From positions 2,675,300 through 2,739,299 of the forward strand of contig NW_004450398.1 in assembly GCF_000321225.1 (NCBI RefSeq): DNA of 64,000 bases, given 5' to 3'. The stretch comes from Odobenus rosmarus divergens (taxonomy: Eukaryota; Chordata; Mammalia; Carnivora; Odobenidae). Below are positions 1 through 11,298 of this stretch, piece after piece. The position numbers and the translations under genes are program-made. The notes under the pieces are model-generated. The model had not been told where the DNA came from. It worked only from the letters and a program-made list of their open reading frames with translations, and searched no databases. The number at the start of each line of letters is the position of its first letter. Position 1 is the first letter of the stretch.

Positions 1-1019
1 CACCATTTGATTTATATTGATGGCAAGGGAATTGATCTCCCTAGAAGAGCAGCTGAGGGGCACAGAGAGTTGATGAATCAGGCAACTTTGGTCAGTTGTT
101 CAGTTTCTGCCTCACAGAGAGTCATTGCTCTGAAGGGTGTGTGTGCGTGTGTGCCCGTGTGCACATGAGTGTCTGTGTGGGAGAAGGAGAGCATACTGAT
201 ATGTGTGTATTTGTAGCTGGAAGAGCGTCCCATCAAGAATAAACTTACCAGGGAAATCTGGAATGGAGTAGCAGCTTAACTTTTGAGCATCTTTGAACCC
301 ACTCTTCATAAAAAGAGCAACAGAAGTAATAAAACAGACAACACTCACAGGTAGTATCTACAAAAAAGTTATGAGATAGGACATCCCCACCAGTGCCTCA
401 AATGAGTGTGTGGATAAAACCACTAACAACTGTATTAGGAAAGGTGTGGCATTCGAAAGGGTGTGTGAGAAAGAGGAAAGACTGTTGCTTACCTTGATGC
501 TGAGACTTTCAGAAGGCCAAAATCACCATCAGGCCCTCCTGGAAATCTAGGCAGACCATTTAGGATGATAGCAGAAATGATGGTTGGTGGGGAGGGGGTA
601 TCTCGCAGGCTCTAATCAAGATTGAGGGCATGGGGGCTGTAGGCAGGGCTGCAGGCATGGGAAGAGTCTGGAGGATGCGGGCCTACAAACTCTGAGGAAG
701 TGAGTCTTCTCCCAGGACCACGCCCTGTACCGAGGAGAAAGGGCTGAGGGTAGCGACCAGAGCAGCCAGGACAGAGACGGTAGGGAGTCATAGAAGTCCA
801 TAGAAGTCCAGACAAAAAGCAACAACAGAGCAGAGAGGAAGCTCTCAAAAAACTAGAGGCCATGTTTTTAATCCCTTTATGATAAAAACAGAACAGGGAA
901 CTCTAGAGCCATGAAGGCAAGAAGCTCCCTTGGCCCACCTCTCCCTCCTGAAAGTATAGGACAATGAACTTCCCTTTAAAAAACGCAACAAAAAAAGGAT
1001 CATAGTTGAATCCCATACA
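1..1019. other. No gene seen; unclassified intron
   Basis: A GT-rich patch lies at about 138-215. The rest shows no recognised coding, repeat or RNA signal. Confidence 0.5.
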
Positions 1020-1318
1020 AAGGCTTTATGATAAAAAAGAATGCAGACTAGAATACTGAGGGAATGCATTAGAAAACACTTGGGCAATCCAGAGAGACAA
1101 CAAGCAGATTAGCGATTTCCGGCGGTGGGGGAGGGGTTGAGGGAGGGAGAATTCATTCCTGGAGGTGGGGTGTTCTGAGATGAAAAAGTTCTGAAGTAGA
1201 GAGATGGTGTTTGCACAATGTGCTGAGTGAATGCCACTCAATTGTACGCTTTAAACTGTTTAATTGTACGTTCTGTGAATTTCACCTCAATATAAAATAT
1301 AAAAGCAACACCTACAAT
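1020..1318 (+). mobile_element. Old L1 3' end, sense
   Basis: The GGTGGGGGAGGGG tract is followed by the characteristic L1M 3' UTR text (CACTCAATTGTACGCTTTAAA, then GTGAATTTCACCTCAATATAAA) and an A-run at 1320-1336. The 5' boundary is approximate. Confidence 0.7.
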
Positions 1319-1344
1319 CAAAAAAAAAAAAAAAAACACTTGAT

Positions 1345-1543
1345 GGGCGCCTGGGTGGCTGAGTTGGTTAAGCGACTGCCTTCGGCTCAGGTCATGATCC
1401 TAGAGTCCCGGGATCGAGTCCCGCATCGGGCTCCCTGCTCAGTGGGGAGTCTGCTTCTCCCTCTGACCCTCTTCCCTCTTGTGCTCTCTATCTCTCATTC
1501 TCTCTCTCTCAAATAAATAAATAAAATCTTAAAAAAAAAAAAA
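1345..1543 (+). mobile_element. Carnivore tRNA-Lys SINE (SINEC), sense
   Basis: The head GGGCGCCTGGGTGGCTGAG is followed by the tRNA-like body, a CT-rich stretch, AAATAAATAAATAAAATCTT and an A tail. It sits just beyond the A-run of the L1 3' end, a typical SINE target. Confidence 0.95.
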
Positions 1544-1559
1544 CGCTTTAAGTACAAAG

Positions 1560-2095
1560 TTCTATATGGATAGAGGGGAATCTATATATTCCTCTGTCCT
1601 TCTAGGTTCTTGGCTCAGAACCCCCCTGGAATAAAAGAGAGATTGACAGGAGACAAACAAACAGGAGTTTAATAGCTTGTATACCTTCCTGGAGACGTGG
1701 CAAAACCAGGTAACTCCCTGGAATGGCTCAAGCCACCAGCTTTAACACCGCCTCCAGCTAAAGACAAAAGAGATGTTGGGAGGTGGGCTGGGGAGGCCAG
1801 TGATGGGAGGGTCTCAGGAAAGCACAGCAAACAAGGGTGGGTTGTCACGCAGATTTAGGTCCTTGTCTTCTCTAGAGATTTAGTTACCTCCTCTTCCTGG
1901 TACCAGGAGGGAGACACCCCTCCAAACCGCCTTATCAATGCAAATGTCTTTTCATAAAACTTTTACAAAAACTTTTACTCTTTACTCAGGTTTCAGATCT
2001 TCTCCAGTGTCCACTGTTTCTGGAAAATAACCAGCCCGATGTAACCAATATGCCAAAGAGGCATATTTTGGGGTGATATATTTTGTTACCCTTAA
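1560..2095 (-). mobile_element. LTR-like element, antisense (family not assigned)
   Basis: An antisense ATTAAA polyadenylation-like signal (reads GAGTTTAATAGC) follows a CAGGAGACAAACAAACAG block near the left side, consistent with a reversed LTR. The ends are not resolved; no internal retroviral coding sequence is present. Confidence 0.4.
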
Positions 2096-2978
2096 ACATT
2101 AAGAACGAACATTTTGTCGTGAAAGAAGAGATCTGTGACGTTGAGCCCTGAACTTGCATAAAAAGTATCAGTATGAACTTGGGATGTGTGTTGACTTAAA
2201 ATACATTTACCCTAGAAGTGACCAACCTGGTAACAATAAATACCCTGTAGCTTTCAGATTTGGGTTTTTAAATAAGTACTTTGCCTGGAGAGAAATTGTT
2301 CCATTGGAGAAGTGGCTGTTTCAAGGTGAGGGGCTGATCCTTCTTAGAGCAGCTTTCCATACCAGAGAGCACAGCAGTCAGCGAGGACTACAGGTCAAAA
2401 GAACCTGAAGCCCACATGAGGCCCCCACCGGCCAGAGATGGAACAGGGTGGGCATCAATACGGATATTGACTGCAAGGGCTGGAAGCACAGAAAATCCAT
2501 GAGTTTCTAATTATCATTCATGAGTTTCTAATAAAATATTTTAAAAGATAACTCACAGAGGACCTTTGGAGGATGCTAAGAAACCAACTCCTTGCTTTAA
2601 AAAACCTATGTAAAGGGAAAGAATCAGCATCTATTCTGCTTTTCTTAAACTGCCCTTCAGAGTGTTTCTCTTTTTGTCATTGTTCCAAAGGTGACAGTTG
2701 GCATTGTTTCAAGGTAATGAGCGAAGGAGGTAGTAGAATTGGAATGTCACTACATTGCAAACTCTAATGAATGAATGGATCTGGGCAATGATTATCAGTG
2801 CTCGTTAATGTTACAGAAAGAGATAACTAGGAAATTTTCATCTCTTCAAGCACACATATCACCTATGAGATAGTCTTGGAAAAATAAATGAAATCTGGAT
2901 CCGAGCAAAGCTTTAGATTAAATTAAACTACCAATTTCTAACAAATACTGGAGGGGGCATACGTCTGATAAATGACAC
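2096..2978. other. No gene seen; unclassified intron
   Basis: The stretch is AT-rich. A 14-base direct repeat (CATGAGTTTCTAAT) occurs at 2499 and 2519. Nothing else was recognised. Confidence 0.5.
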
Positions 2979-3417
2979 TGTTAAAGAACAAAAATTGAGC
3001 TGAGTAAATTCGAAGATCTAATTGGCTTTATTAAGTGATTCATGAATCGAGGAGCATCCCATCTAGCAAGTAGAGGGGAGCTCTGGAGTTATAGAAAATA
3101 GAAAGATTTTCTAAGAAGGAGGGAGGGGCAAGGAAGTTATTAGCAAAAGGAAAGAAAGGATTGCTCTAGGCAACAGTCACCTTCCCTGAGGGGAACGGCA
3201 GGGGGTCTTATCATGCAGATAACCTCCTCACCCTTTGGAGGCTGGAGAGGGCCCATGGAACATTACCTCCTTGGTGCATATCGGAAAATTCCTGACTGAC
3301 CAGTCAAGACTACGTTTCTGGGGGTGGTTGAAATGCAGTTAGATTAGGTAGTTGAGCCCCAGTTTGGTGATTTGGCCTGAGTATCTCCATTTGGGGCTTG
3401 TGGTTTTCTTTTTAACA
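2979..3417 (-). mobile_element. Solo LTR, antisense
   Basis: The segment is bounded by TGTTAAAG and TTTTTAACA, a short TG...CA terminal inverted repeat typical of LTRs. A reversed AATAAA (GCTTTATTAAGTG) lies near the left end, which sets the antisense orientation. Length is 439 bp. No gag/pol/env sequence is attached, so this is a recombined solo LTR. A clean target duplication was not found. Confidence 0.7.
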
Positions 3418-3506
3418 CCACCATGGAAATGCCATCAGCAAAATCCCCAAACTGTGAGAAACTGAGACAGAAGACCTAGTTTTTTCGACCAATGAAATAC
3501 AAAGGT

Positions 3507-3700
3507 GGGGACGCCTGGGTGGCTCAGTGTTTAAGTGTCTGCCTTGGGCTCAGGTCATGATCTCCGGGTCCTGGGATGGAGCCCCGCATTGGGCTCCCTG
3601 CTCAGCAGGAAGTCTGCTTCTCCCTCTGCCTGCTCCCCCTGCTTGTGCTCGCTCCTTCTCTCTCTCTGGCAAATAAATAAATAAAATCTTAAAAAAAAAA
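3507..3700 (+). mobile_element. SINEC, sense, with target duplication
   Basis: The SINE body and A tail are flanked by AAATACAAAGGT (3495-3506) and the matching TACAAAGGT at 3701-3709. Confidence 0.95.
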
Positions 3701-3818
3701 TACAAAGGTAGAAGGGGGAACCTATACATTAAAAGAGATTTGAGTCCATATTAGCCAATCATACTATATGGACCCTATTTGTGTCTAATTAAAAGAAACA
3801 TTTAAAAATGTTTATTTA

Positions 3819-4001
3819 GGGGCGCCTGGGTGGCTCAGTCGTTAAGCGTCTGCCTTCGGCTCAGGTCATGATCCCAGGGTCCTGGGATCGAGCCCCACAT
3901 CGGGCTCCCTGAAGCCTGCTTCTCCCTCTCCCATTCACCCTGCTTGTGTTCCCTCTCTCGCTGTGTCTCTCTCTGTCAAATAAATAAAATCTTTAAAAAA
4001 A
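3819..4001 (+). mobile_element. SINEC, sense, inserted in the tail of an antisense SINEC
   Basis: The SINE body ends in CAAATAAATAAAATCTTT plus an A tail. Flanking duplication AAAAATGTTTATTTA occurs at 3804-3818 and 4002-4016. The target is the T/TTTA tract that forms the left end of the next SINE. Confidence 0.93.
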
Positions 4002-4190
4002 AAAAATGTTTATTTATTTATTGGTGGGGGAGAGAAAGGTGAGGGGAGGGGCAGAGGAGAGAGAGACTTCAAGCAGGCTCCACGCCCAGCACGGAGCCTG
4101 GCACGGGGCAGGATCCCACAACCATGAGATCGTGACCTGAGCCGAAACCAAGAGTTGGATGCTTAACCGACTTAACCGACTACACCATCC
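4002..4190 (-). mobile_element. SINEC, antisense, older
   Basis: The complement carries the SINE order: TTTATTTATTTATTGG, purine-rich GAGAGAGAGA, CAAGCAGGCTCCACGCCCAGC, GAGATCGTGACCTGAGCC, GGATGCTTAACCGAC. It is more diverged than its neighbour, and the ACTTAACCGACTTAACCGAC segment is locally duplicated. The final GCCACCCAGGCGCC part is lost. Confidence 0.88.
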
Positions 4191-4214
4191 ATTTTTTAAA
4201 GATATAATAAATTT

Positions 4215-4545
4215 GTGAACACAGAAAAGATGCTTGATAATATTAAGGATTTAAAAACATGTTCTAGTGTGATGATGGTGTTGTGGTGATATCTGAAAAG
4301 GACAGTGCTTGGCTTTTAGAGATTCTGAAATATTGACACATGAACTGACACGACATCTGGGGGTTCTCTTCAGAATCATCCAGGGAAAGGAGGACATTGG
4401 TAAGAATACGGACAAAGCAAGACTGTCAGAAATTGAAAATTAGTGAAGCTGGGTGATGGGAACGTAGGAGTTCATTATAATATCCTTTCTCTTTTTTGTG
4501 TTTGCCATTTCTCATCATGGCAAGTTTAAAAAGAATATAGTGACA
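4215..4545 (+). mobile_element. Old L1 3'-end-like sequence, sense
   Basis: The text GAAGCTGGGTGATGGGAACG ... TTCATTATAATATCC ... TTTGCCATTTCTCATCATGG resembles the 3' UTR of old mammalian L1 (L1M). The assignment is from memory and the ends are approximate. Confidence 0.5.
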
Positions 4546-4999
4546 CGAGTTTATGTAAAGGTTCCTGTAAACGACTTAAACTGGGCTATCACAAAGCCTT
4601 GCAGATGGGTGAAAATCTACCAACCCAATTTCTTGTAAACATCTTTGGAGACTCTGAACAGCATGGCAGCCCTGCCTTCAGATTATAGAGGAGAATCCGC
4701 GGAGTCAGGAAGTTAATAACATGCAGCCTGGATGGCATTTCAGTTTTTATTCTAATGCTAATTTGTGCATTTCCTGGTGGGTGCTTGACAGGTGGGGAGA
4801 CTGGTGTCTTTTCAGTCTGGAGCTCATGACAGTCTCTTTTCCCCCTCTGAGTTAGCCTGTGCTGAGGGACTCCTGGGTGAAATGGTCTCTGGTCTTCCAG
4901 AATCAGCAGCATGAATCTGTCATTTCACTTTCTGTCCCATGTGTGGGTGTGTGTGTATCACGTCCCCTACACGTATACAGGATTTTATAGGTCCCAAGT
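4546..4999. other. No gene seen; unclassified intron
   Basis: No recognised repeat and no coding signal beyond short chance frames. Confidence 0.5.
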
Positions 5000-5009
5000 G
5001 CTTTCTAGT

Positions 5010-5385
5010 ACATTCATTCATTCACGCAGTGAATATTTATGAAATGCTTAGGTAGCTCGCCCTGCAGTAGATTATGAGGATATAGTATGAAAGGACCAGA
5101 TTCTAGTTTACTTCTTGTGTAGGGAGACATGGATACACAGGCAAGTAAATTAATTACAGATTCGGACAAGTATTATGGGAAATAAAAAAAGCAGAGAACT
5201 GTGGTCAAGACTAATGGGCAGAGGCCCTGCTCTAGAAAAGGAGGACCTCTCAGAGCAGGTGACGCCTGAGCTAAAGCCCGAAGGATGGAAAGGAGCCACT
5301 AGTGTTGGGAAAAGCTGGGTGAAAAGCATTCCAGGCAGAGGGAACAGCAAGTGCAAAGCCGCTGAGCCAGGAACCCATTGATCAC
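5010..5385. repeat. Ancient mammal-wide repeat remnant
   Basis: Text such as GTGACGCCTGAGCTAAAGCC, GAAAAGCATTCCAGGCAGAG and GGAACAGCAAGTGCAAAG belongs to a very common old mammalian repeat body. I cannot fix the family name from memory. Confidence 0.5.
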
Positions 5386-5468
5386 AGTCGAGGTCTGTTG
5401 TGGTTAGAGTATAATCAATGAGAGGCAGGGTGGCCCAAGGCATGAGGTCTAATTTGGCCTTTAGAATA

Positions 5469-5545
5469 ACCATGTGGGGCTGTTCTGTCCTTCCTCCCAT
5501 TTTATAGATAGCAGAACCACGTGGGGCTGTTCTGTCCTCCCTCCC
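5469..5545. repeat. 47-bp partial tandem duplication
   Basis: Copies start at 5469 (ACCATGTGGGGCTGTTCTGT) and 5516 (ACCACGTGGGGCTGTTCTGT). The first 30 bases match with two differences, then the copies diverge. Confidence 0.85.
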
Positions 5546-5562
5546 GCGTCATTGCTAGGAAG

Positions 5563-6300
5563 TCACAGAACAAAAGCTCGAATCCTTTTCCTGACACTCC
5601 GGATCTGGTGTGCCTACCAGGCAGATAAAATAAACCCTTCAGAGTCTTGGTCTCCTCTTGCTTTCCCTTTCTCACAGCCAGGGAGGTCAGCTGAAGCTGT
5701 GTGTGGCGTGACCAGACGGAGGCGCTTGCAGGGCAAAAAGAAGCAAGATCCCACATGCCCCTCAAACTGACATCAGGATTTCCTCACGGGTTGCGCTGTG
5801 GGAGTAGGAAATGTGGGCACAACTTTTTAATGTCTTAGAAGTGTCTGTGGGTACATAGCAGAATTTACTGTCACATCCATCTGCCGCTCTCCCTCTGTCT
5901 CGCTGAGTAACCTGCCATTTGAGATGAAGAACCCAAGCCACGTGTTGCCGTCAGAACAGAGATGAAGGCATCGCTCTGATTCCGGGGGAGCCTCAGCCCG
6001 GGATACGGAGCAACTTTAATCTTGTGAGAGACGCCAACTGTTGATCCCCAGCTTGCTCTTCTTCAAAGAGAAAAGCGATAGAAAGCCTTCTGGAGGATGT
6101 TCCTACGGACACAGTTGTTTCCGTGGTGAACTTGCACAGAGTGGGAGACATGTGATGTTATCACTGAGAGTAGACCCTTCCTTTATGGAGGAGAGCCGAA
6201 GGAGGAGGAGGAGGGGTGGGAGGAGAGGGCGGAGGACACCTGTGGAGCACTTTCCATACTCACCTGAATCCGTACAAAACCCCAGTCAGACTAGGAATTA
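5563..6300. other. No gene seen; contains a purine-rich tract
   Basis: A GGA-rich tract lies at 6184-6238. No gene or clear interspersed repeat was recognised. Confidence 0.5.
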
Positions 6301-6314
6301 ATACTCATCTTTCC

Positions 6315-6610
6315 ACAAGTTGAGGCTGAGTGAGGTTAGTGGCCTGCCCACGTTCACACAGGCAGGAGGAAGTGGAACCAGGCCTCTGCACCCCCCTTCC
6401 CTGTAGCCCACAGCTTCTCCATGAGGGCTTAGAGAAGGGAGGGGTTGGTGCTCTGCTTATGCTATAGCCTCATGCTGTTCTAGAAACGTTGCCCCCAGCT
6501 GTCTCATGTTGCACGCAACAGGAGGCTCAGAAAGGTGAAGAATGCGTCCCCACTCGCCCAGCTAATCAGCAGCCGAGCCAGGATCCAGGTTCTAATCCCA
6601 CGTCCACTGC
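6315..6610 (-). repeat. MIR remnants, antisense
   Basis: Two blocks carry the reversed MIR core: GAGTGAGGTTAGTGGCCTGCC with GTTCACACAGGCAG, and AGGCTCAGAAAGGTGAAGAA with a reversed AATCCCGG-like end near 6597. Confidence 0.6.
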
Positions 6611-6810
6611 CTTCTCAAACTGTGGTCTCCTTGTTCTCGCCAGAGGTCCTTTTCTTCGTTTCCCGTGGGATCAGGTTCCAGGGTCAACCTAATTAAGGAC
6701 ATCCTTCCTTTGTGAATTGGAAAGGATTCTCAGTTGGCTTGGAGGGGGGCTGAGGCTAAGAGAGGTGTATAGTCACCACGGTCTACTCTGGGGAAAGCCA
6801 ACCAGCCGAG

Positions 6811-6868
6811 CTGGGTGTGTGTGTGTGTGTACGCGCGTGTGTGCGTGCATGTGCATGCATGTGGGCAC
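6811..6868. repeat. GT-rich low-complexity tract
   Basis: Impure (GT)n with CG and CATG interruptions: GTGTGTGTGTGTGTACGCGC then GTGCATGTGCATGCATGTG. Confidence 0.9.
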
Positions 6869-7129
6869 GCCCATGCACGCAGTGGGGGGTAGAGAGGGGA
6901 GTGGGCACATTTATACATGTGCTGGTTAAAATTCAGTGGCACATTTGCCTGAAAACATGCTTGAGTTCTGCCCTCAACACTCAGCCCCGGTGTGGGTGGT
7001 GTATCATGCCGTGAGCGCCTGGACGTGTGGCTGGCCCCCCCCTTTGCGTTCTGCATACGCACTCCAGTAACACACGAAAGGCCCAACATAGCATCTGGCA
7101 GACAGCATGCAACGAATGTGATTAATTTT

Positions 7130-7280
7130 TACTATAATTTTCCCATTTAGAGAGAGGTAAATAATATTTCCTCAGTTTTACAGAGGAGCAAATTAAGATG
7201 GATGGGTTTAGCCAACTTCCCCAAACCACACAATGAGCAAATGTCAGACCCAGGGCTCCAACCCGGGTCTGTTTAATTTT
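7130..7280 (-). repeat. MIR, antisense
   Basis: CTCAGTTTTACAGAGGAGCA, CACAATGAGCAAATGTCAGA and CCAACCCGGGTCTG give the reversed MIR order. Confidence 0.65.
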
Positions 7281-7924
7281 TGAAATTGGCACCTTTCCGG
7301 CCAACTTCACGTTGAGTGGGTCCAGGTAACAAAGTGGCTGATCGGAGATTCATCCCCGTGATGGATCAGTTTGGGAACCTGGAAAGTTAACTCCCTCTTT
7401 GTTGCTGGAAACAGAAGCACACTTGTTTTGAGCTCTCCTGTTTCAGGCCTCAAAGTTCATGGATCGCAGGGAGCCGAGCCTAGACAGGATAAACTGTTTT
7501 GTGCTGTACTGATGCGGCAGCCTTTGCCTGATGAGACTTGGGCCCTCCGCCCATTCCTCAGCCTGCGTGTCACCAGTGTGGCCACCCGATGATTAGTGAC
7601 CTCCCCCGCAAGGATCAACTCACAAGTCACGCCCGCTGAACAGCTTCGGAGGAGGATGTGCATCATTTATGAGGTTCCTGGGGGGGTTTGGGGGGGGGGG
7701 AGTTGCCTGCCTGAGAGCCCATTCCTGGAACTGGAGTGGTCACTCCCAGTTTTCTGTAACTCCACTGATGACGTCAGTCATATTAGAAAGACAGCACGGA
7801 CTTGGCTCTGAGTACTCTTGGATGCTGACTGCTACCCGCACACTGTCCTGAGCCCTGATCTTAATTTTTAAAGGTGACCGAGTGACAACATGGAGAGGCC
7901 AGTGCCATTGAAAGAAAATGTTCA
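7281..7924. other. No gene seen; contains a G-run
   Basis: Seven G at 7680-7686, TTT, then eleven G at 7690-7700. Otherwise unclassified. Confidence 0.6.
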
Positions 7925-8340
7925 TGTTACTTATAGAGACACATGGCTTGCAGGAGGAGCACCAGGTTTTGATCAGGAAGCAGAAGCGATAAATTTAGGC
8001 CAGAACTTTTATTAGGGTTTCTGGGGGACAGGCAGGGCAGGATGGGGTAAACAGTTTAGGATTGGCCTCTAAACTACAGGGGTGGTCCCCCGTTGCCTGG
8101 TACCTGGTCCTTGGATGATTAAGGCAGAAGAGTATTGTTTCCTAGGGTGTCCTGCCAAGATAGAGGAGCTCCAACTCGGGACTGCCGATCAAAGCCACAG
8201 TCCCACTGGGCCCTTGGTCATCTCTAGGAATTGGTTAGCCCCAGAAGGGGCCAACTTTTCTGAGCTAGAAACCTTTTTTAAGATGTCAAAACATCCTAAG
8301 ATACAGAAAATTAAAAGTATATGCAATACCCATAGCTGAC
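7925..8340 (-). mobile_element. Possible antisense LTR
   Basis: A reversed AATAAAA signal (AACTTTTATTAGGGTTTC) near the left end is followed by about 300 bp of mixed sequence without coding content. It resembles a reversed LTR; the ends and family are unresolved. Confidence 0.35.
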
Positions 8341-8849
8341 TCTAAGTTGGTTCTGGATCCGGGACCTTGGGATTTCTGTTGGGTTCTAAATACGGGCTTC
8401 AAGGAGGGAGTCTTGGGGCTCGCTTACTACGAACAGAAAGGAGATTGAACAGGTCAGAGGAAGGAGCACTCAGCAAAGGATTGGGAGGTGGGGGTCTGGC
8501 AGTAACTTGTTTTATGACAGGAGCCCAGTTAGTTCCCCCCCCGCCCCCACCTCTGCCTTTGCACGTGTGAGGGAGTTGGGTTACATCTGTGTTTCCCAGA
8601 ATGTGGGATACATCTGGTGAGCAGAGTGGTTTTGGGGAGTGTAGCCCCAGATTAAAGAACACGAATCACAGAGTAAGTATAGGTCATGCAATAACACTGG
8701 GACCTAGTAATACGGTGTGCTTTGTTTTTACTTTGATGATTTATGTAAGTGACACAGTCTCCCATTTATGCATGGGACTAAAATTTACATTAATATATCT
8801 TAATTATATTTTTAAAAGTGAGCTGATTTATAAACAATAATGAGTAATG
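8341..8849. other. No gene seen; unclassified intron
   Basis: A C-rich stretch (8536-8552) is the only notable composition. No gene or clear repeat. Confidence 0.5.
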
Positions 8850-9257
8850 GCAAATGTCTGCAATTGAAGTTGAAGAGAAACTGATTGTAGAGTCATCTAT
8901 TTCTCCCTCTAAATTTTGGGATTCTGTTATTAAGTGCATACACATTTGTGATTGTGGTATCTTCCTTTCATCATTCCAAAATGTCCCTTTGGTTATACTC
9001 TTTATCTTGAAGTCTCTTTTATCTGATGCCTCAGCCTTGCTTGTGGTGTGGCGTATCTTTTTCCATTAATTTACTTTCAATCTGTTTGTGTCTTTATATT
9101 TAAAGTGCATCTCTTGTAGAGAGCAAATTGCTTTTTTGGATCCATTATGATAATCTCTGCCTTTTTAGTCCACTGCCTTTTAATGTGACTGTTGATGAGT
9201 TTGGATTAGATATGCCATTTTATTGCTTGTCTTTTCATTCCACCCTTCTCCCTGTCC

Positions 9258-9660
9258 TGCTGTGGTATTTTCTATTGCTGCTATAACAAATTAACGGCGA
9301 AAGGTTGTGGGTCTGAGGTCCGCGCTTACTTGCTATCTATGGGGCTGGGGGCTGGTCTCTGGAGGCTGCCTACTTCCTTCTTTTGCCTTCCATGTGGCCC
9401 CTCCAGCAATGGTGGGTCATGTTTCTCTCACACGTGGAATCTCTCAATTTCTCCAGCTTCTCTGCCACATCTCTCTGCTTCCAGAGGGAGAAAACTCTCT
9501 GCTTTTAAGGACACATATGATTATATCAGGCACAATAGGATAATTTCCTGTGTTTAAGGTCCTTAGATACGTCTGCAGTCTTTTTTCCATGTACAGCATA
9601 TTCACAGGATCTAGGGATTAGGGTAGGGACATCTGTGGGGACCCTTCTATCCACAACACC
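9258..9660 (-). mobile_element. MaLR-like LTR (MLT1-type), antisense, inside L1M
   Basis: Read on the minus strand it starts TGTTGTGGATAGAAGGG and runs through AAGGACCTTAAACACAGG, AATTATCCTATTGTG, CCTTAAAAGCAGAGAG and ends TTGTTATAGCAGCAATAG. The same order of blocks appears in the sense copy at 16930-17450, so both are one LTR family. Confidence 0.65.
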
Positions 9661-10208
9661 TGCCTTTAAATTAAAAAAAATTTAGGACATTTGAGAGTTC
9701 CATTTTAACTTATTTGTCAGTTTTAGTCATATGTCTTGCATTTTTAAAGTGACTGCCCTGGGGATTATGTTAAAACATCCTTAGCTTTTCACTGGGCTAC
9801 ATGGGGTTCATATTGTGCCACTGCATGTGAAATGTGAAATGTAAAAACCTATAACTGTATAAGCCCATGACCGCCCCTCCTCATCCCTTGGACTATATAG
9901 TGTGATATGCATTGCATCTACATACATTAAAACCCTGGGAAACAACTTAAGAATTTTTGCTTTAAACAGTCATATGCATATGTATTTTTTTTTTTAAATT
10001 GAGGACAAATAGTTTTTTTACACTTACTCAGATATGTAGCAGTTTTAATGCTCTTCATTTGTTCCTGGAGGAATCTGGGTTTCCCTCTGTCATCATTTCC
10101 CTTCAGCTAGAAGAACTTCCTTTAGCATTTCTTGGCATGCTGGTGTGCTGGCAATGAATGCTCTTCATTTTCTTTTATCTGTGAAATCTTTAATTTGTTT
10201 TCATTCTT

Positions 10209-10384
10209 TTTTTCTTTTTTTAGATTTATTTATTCATTTGAGAGGAGAGATTGGGAAAGGGAGAGAGAGAATCCTAAGCAGGCTCCACCCCCAGCATGGA
10301 GCCTGGCCGGGGGCTCGATCTCATGACCCTGAGCCAAAATCAAGAGTCGTCCACTTAACCAACTGAGTCACCCAGGTGCCCCAG
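10209..10384 (-). mobile_element. SINEC, antisense, in L1M
   Basis: T-rich left end, TTTATTCATTTGAGAGGAG, CTCGATCTCATGACCCTGAG and CACCCAGGTGCCCC. Target duplication TTTGTTTTCATTCTT (10194-10208) and TTTGCTTTCATTCTT (10385-10399), one mismatch. Confidence 0.93.
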
Positions 10385-10584
10385 TTTGCTTTCATTCTTG
10401 AAGAGCATTTCCATGAAATACAGAATTTAGTTTTCTTTCAGCACCTTAAAGATATTATTCCACTGTCTCTGGAATCTATAGTTTCTGATGCTAAGTCTGT
10501 GGAAATTTTGAAACATTGTGCTCTGTATATAATGTATCATTTTTCTCTTGGGAGTTTCAAGAATTTCTTTTTCTTTTGATTTTC

Positions 10585-10779
10585 CTTTTTTTTAAAGATT
10601 TTATTTATTTATTTGACAGAGAGAGCGAGAGACCACAAGCAGGGGAGACAGTAGAGGGAGAGGGAGAAGCAGGCTCCCTGCCAAGCAGGGATCCCGACGT
10701 GGGTCTCGATCCCAGGACCCTGAGATCATGACCTGAGCCAAAGGCAGATGCTTAACCATCTGAGCCACCCAGGCGCCCC
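10585..10779 (-). mobile_element. SINEC, antisense, in L1M
   Basis: Complete antisense SINE ending GCCACCCAGGCGCCCC. Perfect 13-base target duplication TCTTTTGATTTTC at 10572-10584 and 10780-10792. Confidence 0.96.
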
Positions 10780-11009
10780 TCTTTTGATTTTCATTAGTTT
10801 GACTTCAGTGTGCCTGGCATGGTTTTCTTCACATGTATTCTGTTTGGGGTTCTCTGAAATTTTTGAAGTTGTAAATTTTTGTCTTCCACCAAATTTGGAA
10901 AGGCACTTTATTGGGAAGGCCATTATTCTTCAATATTGCTTTCTACCCCATTCTTGCTCTTTCAGGCACTTTAATCACATGTATGTTAGACATTGCTCTG
11001 CTGATTTTT

Positions 11010-11218
11010 TTAAAAGATTATTTATTTATTTATTTATTTATTTGAGAGAGAGAGCAGAGCGAGAGGGAGATCTGGAGTGGGGGGGCAGGGGCAAAAGGAG
11101 AGGGAGAAGGAGACTCCCCGCTGAGCAGGGAGCCCGACTTGGGGCTCAGTCCCAGGACCCCAGGATCATGACCTGGGCCAAAGGCAGACGCTTAACTGAC
11201 TGAGCCACCTGGCCACCC
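11010..11218 (-). mobile_element. SINEC, antisense, in L1M
   Basis: Antisense SINE with an expanded ATTT tract at its left. Target duplication CTCTGCTGATTTTT (10996-11009) and CTCTGCTAATTTTT (11219-11232), one mismatch. Confidence 0.94.
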
Positions 11219-11298
11219 CTCTGCTAATTTTTAAAACATCCCCTTTTCAGGTCGAGTAATTCCTATTGATCCATTTTCAAGTCCTCTGATTCTTTCTT

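Noticed and set aside
1345..1543. tRNA gene-like promoter boxes in this and the other SINE copies
   Set aside because: The tRNA-like text belongs to tRNA-Lys-derived SINEs with CT-rich bodies and A tails; no functional tRNA gene is present.
2979..3417. A proviral gene next to the LTR
   Set aside because: No gag, pol or env sequence flanks it; it is a solo LTR.
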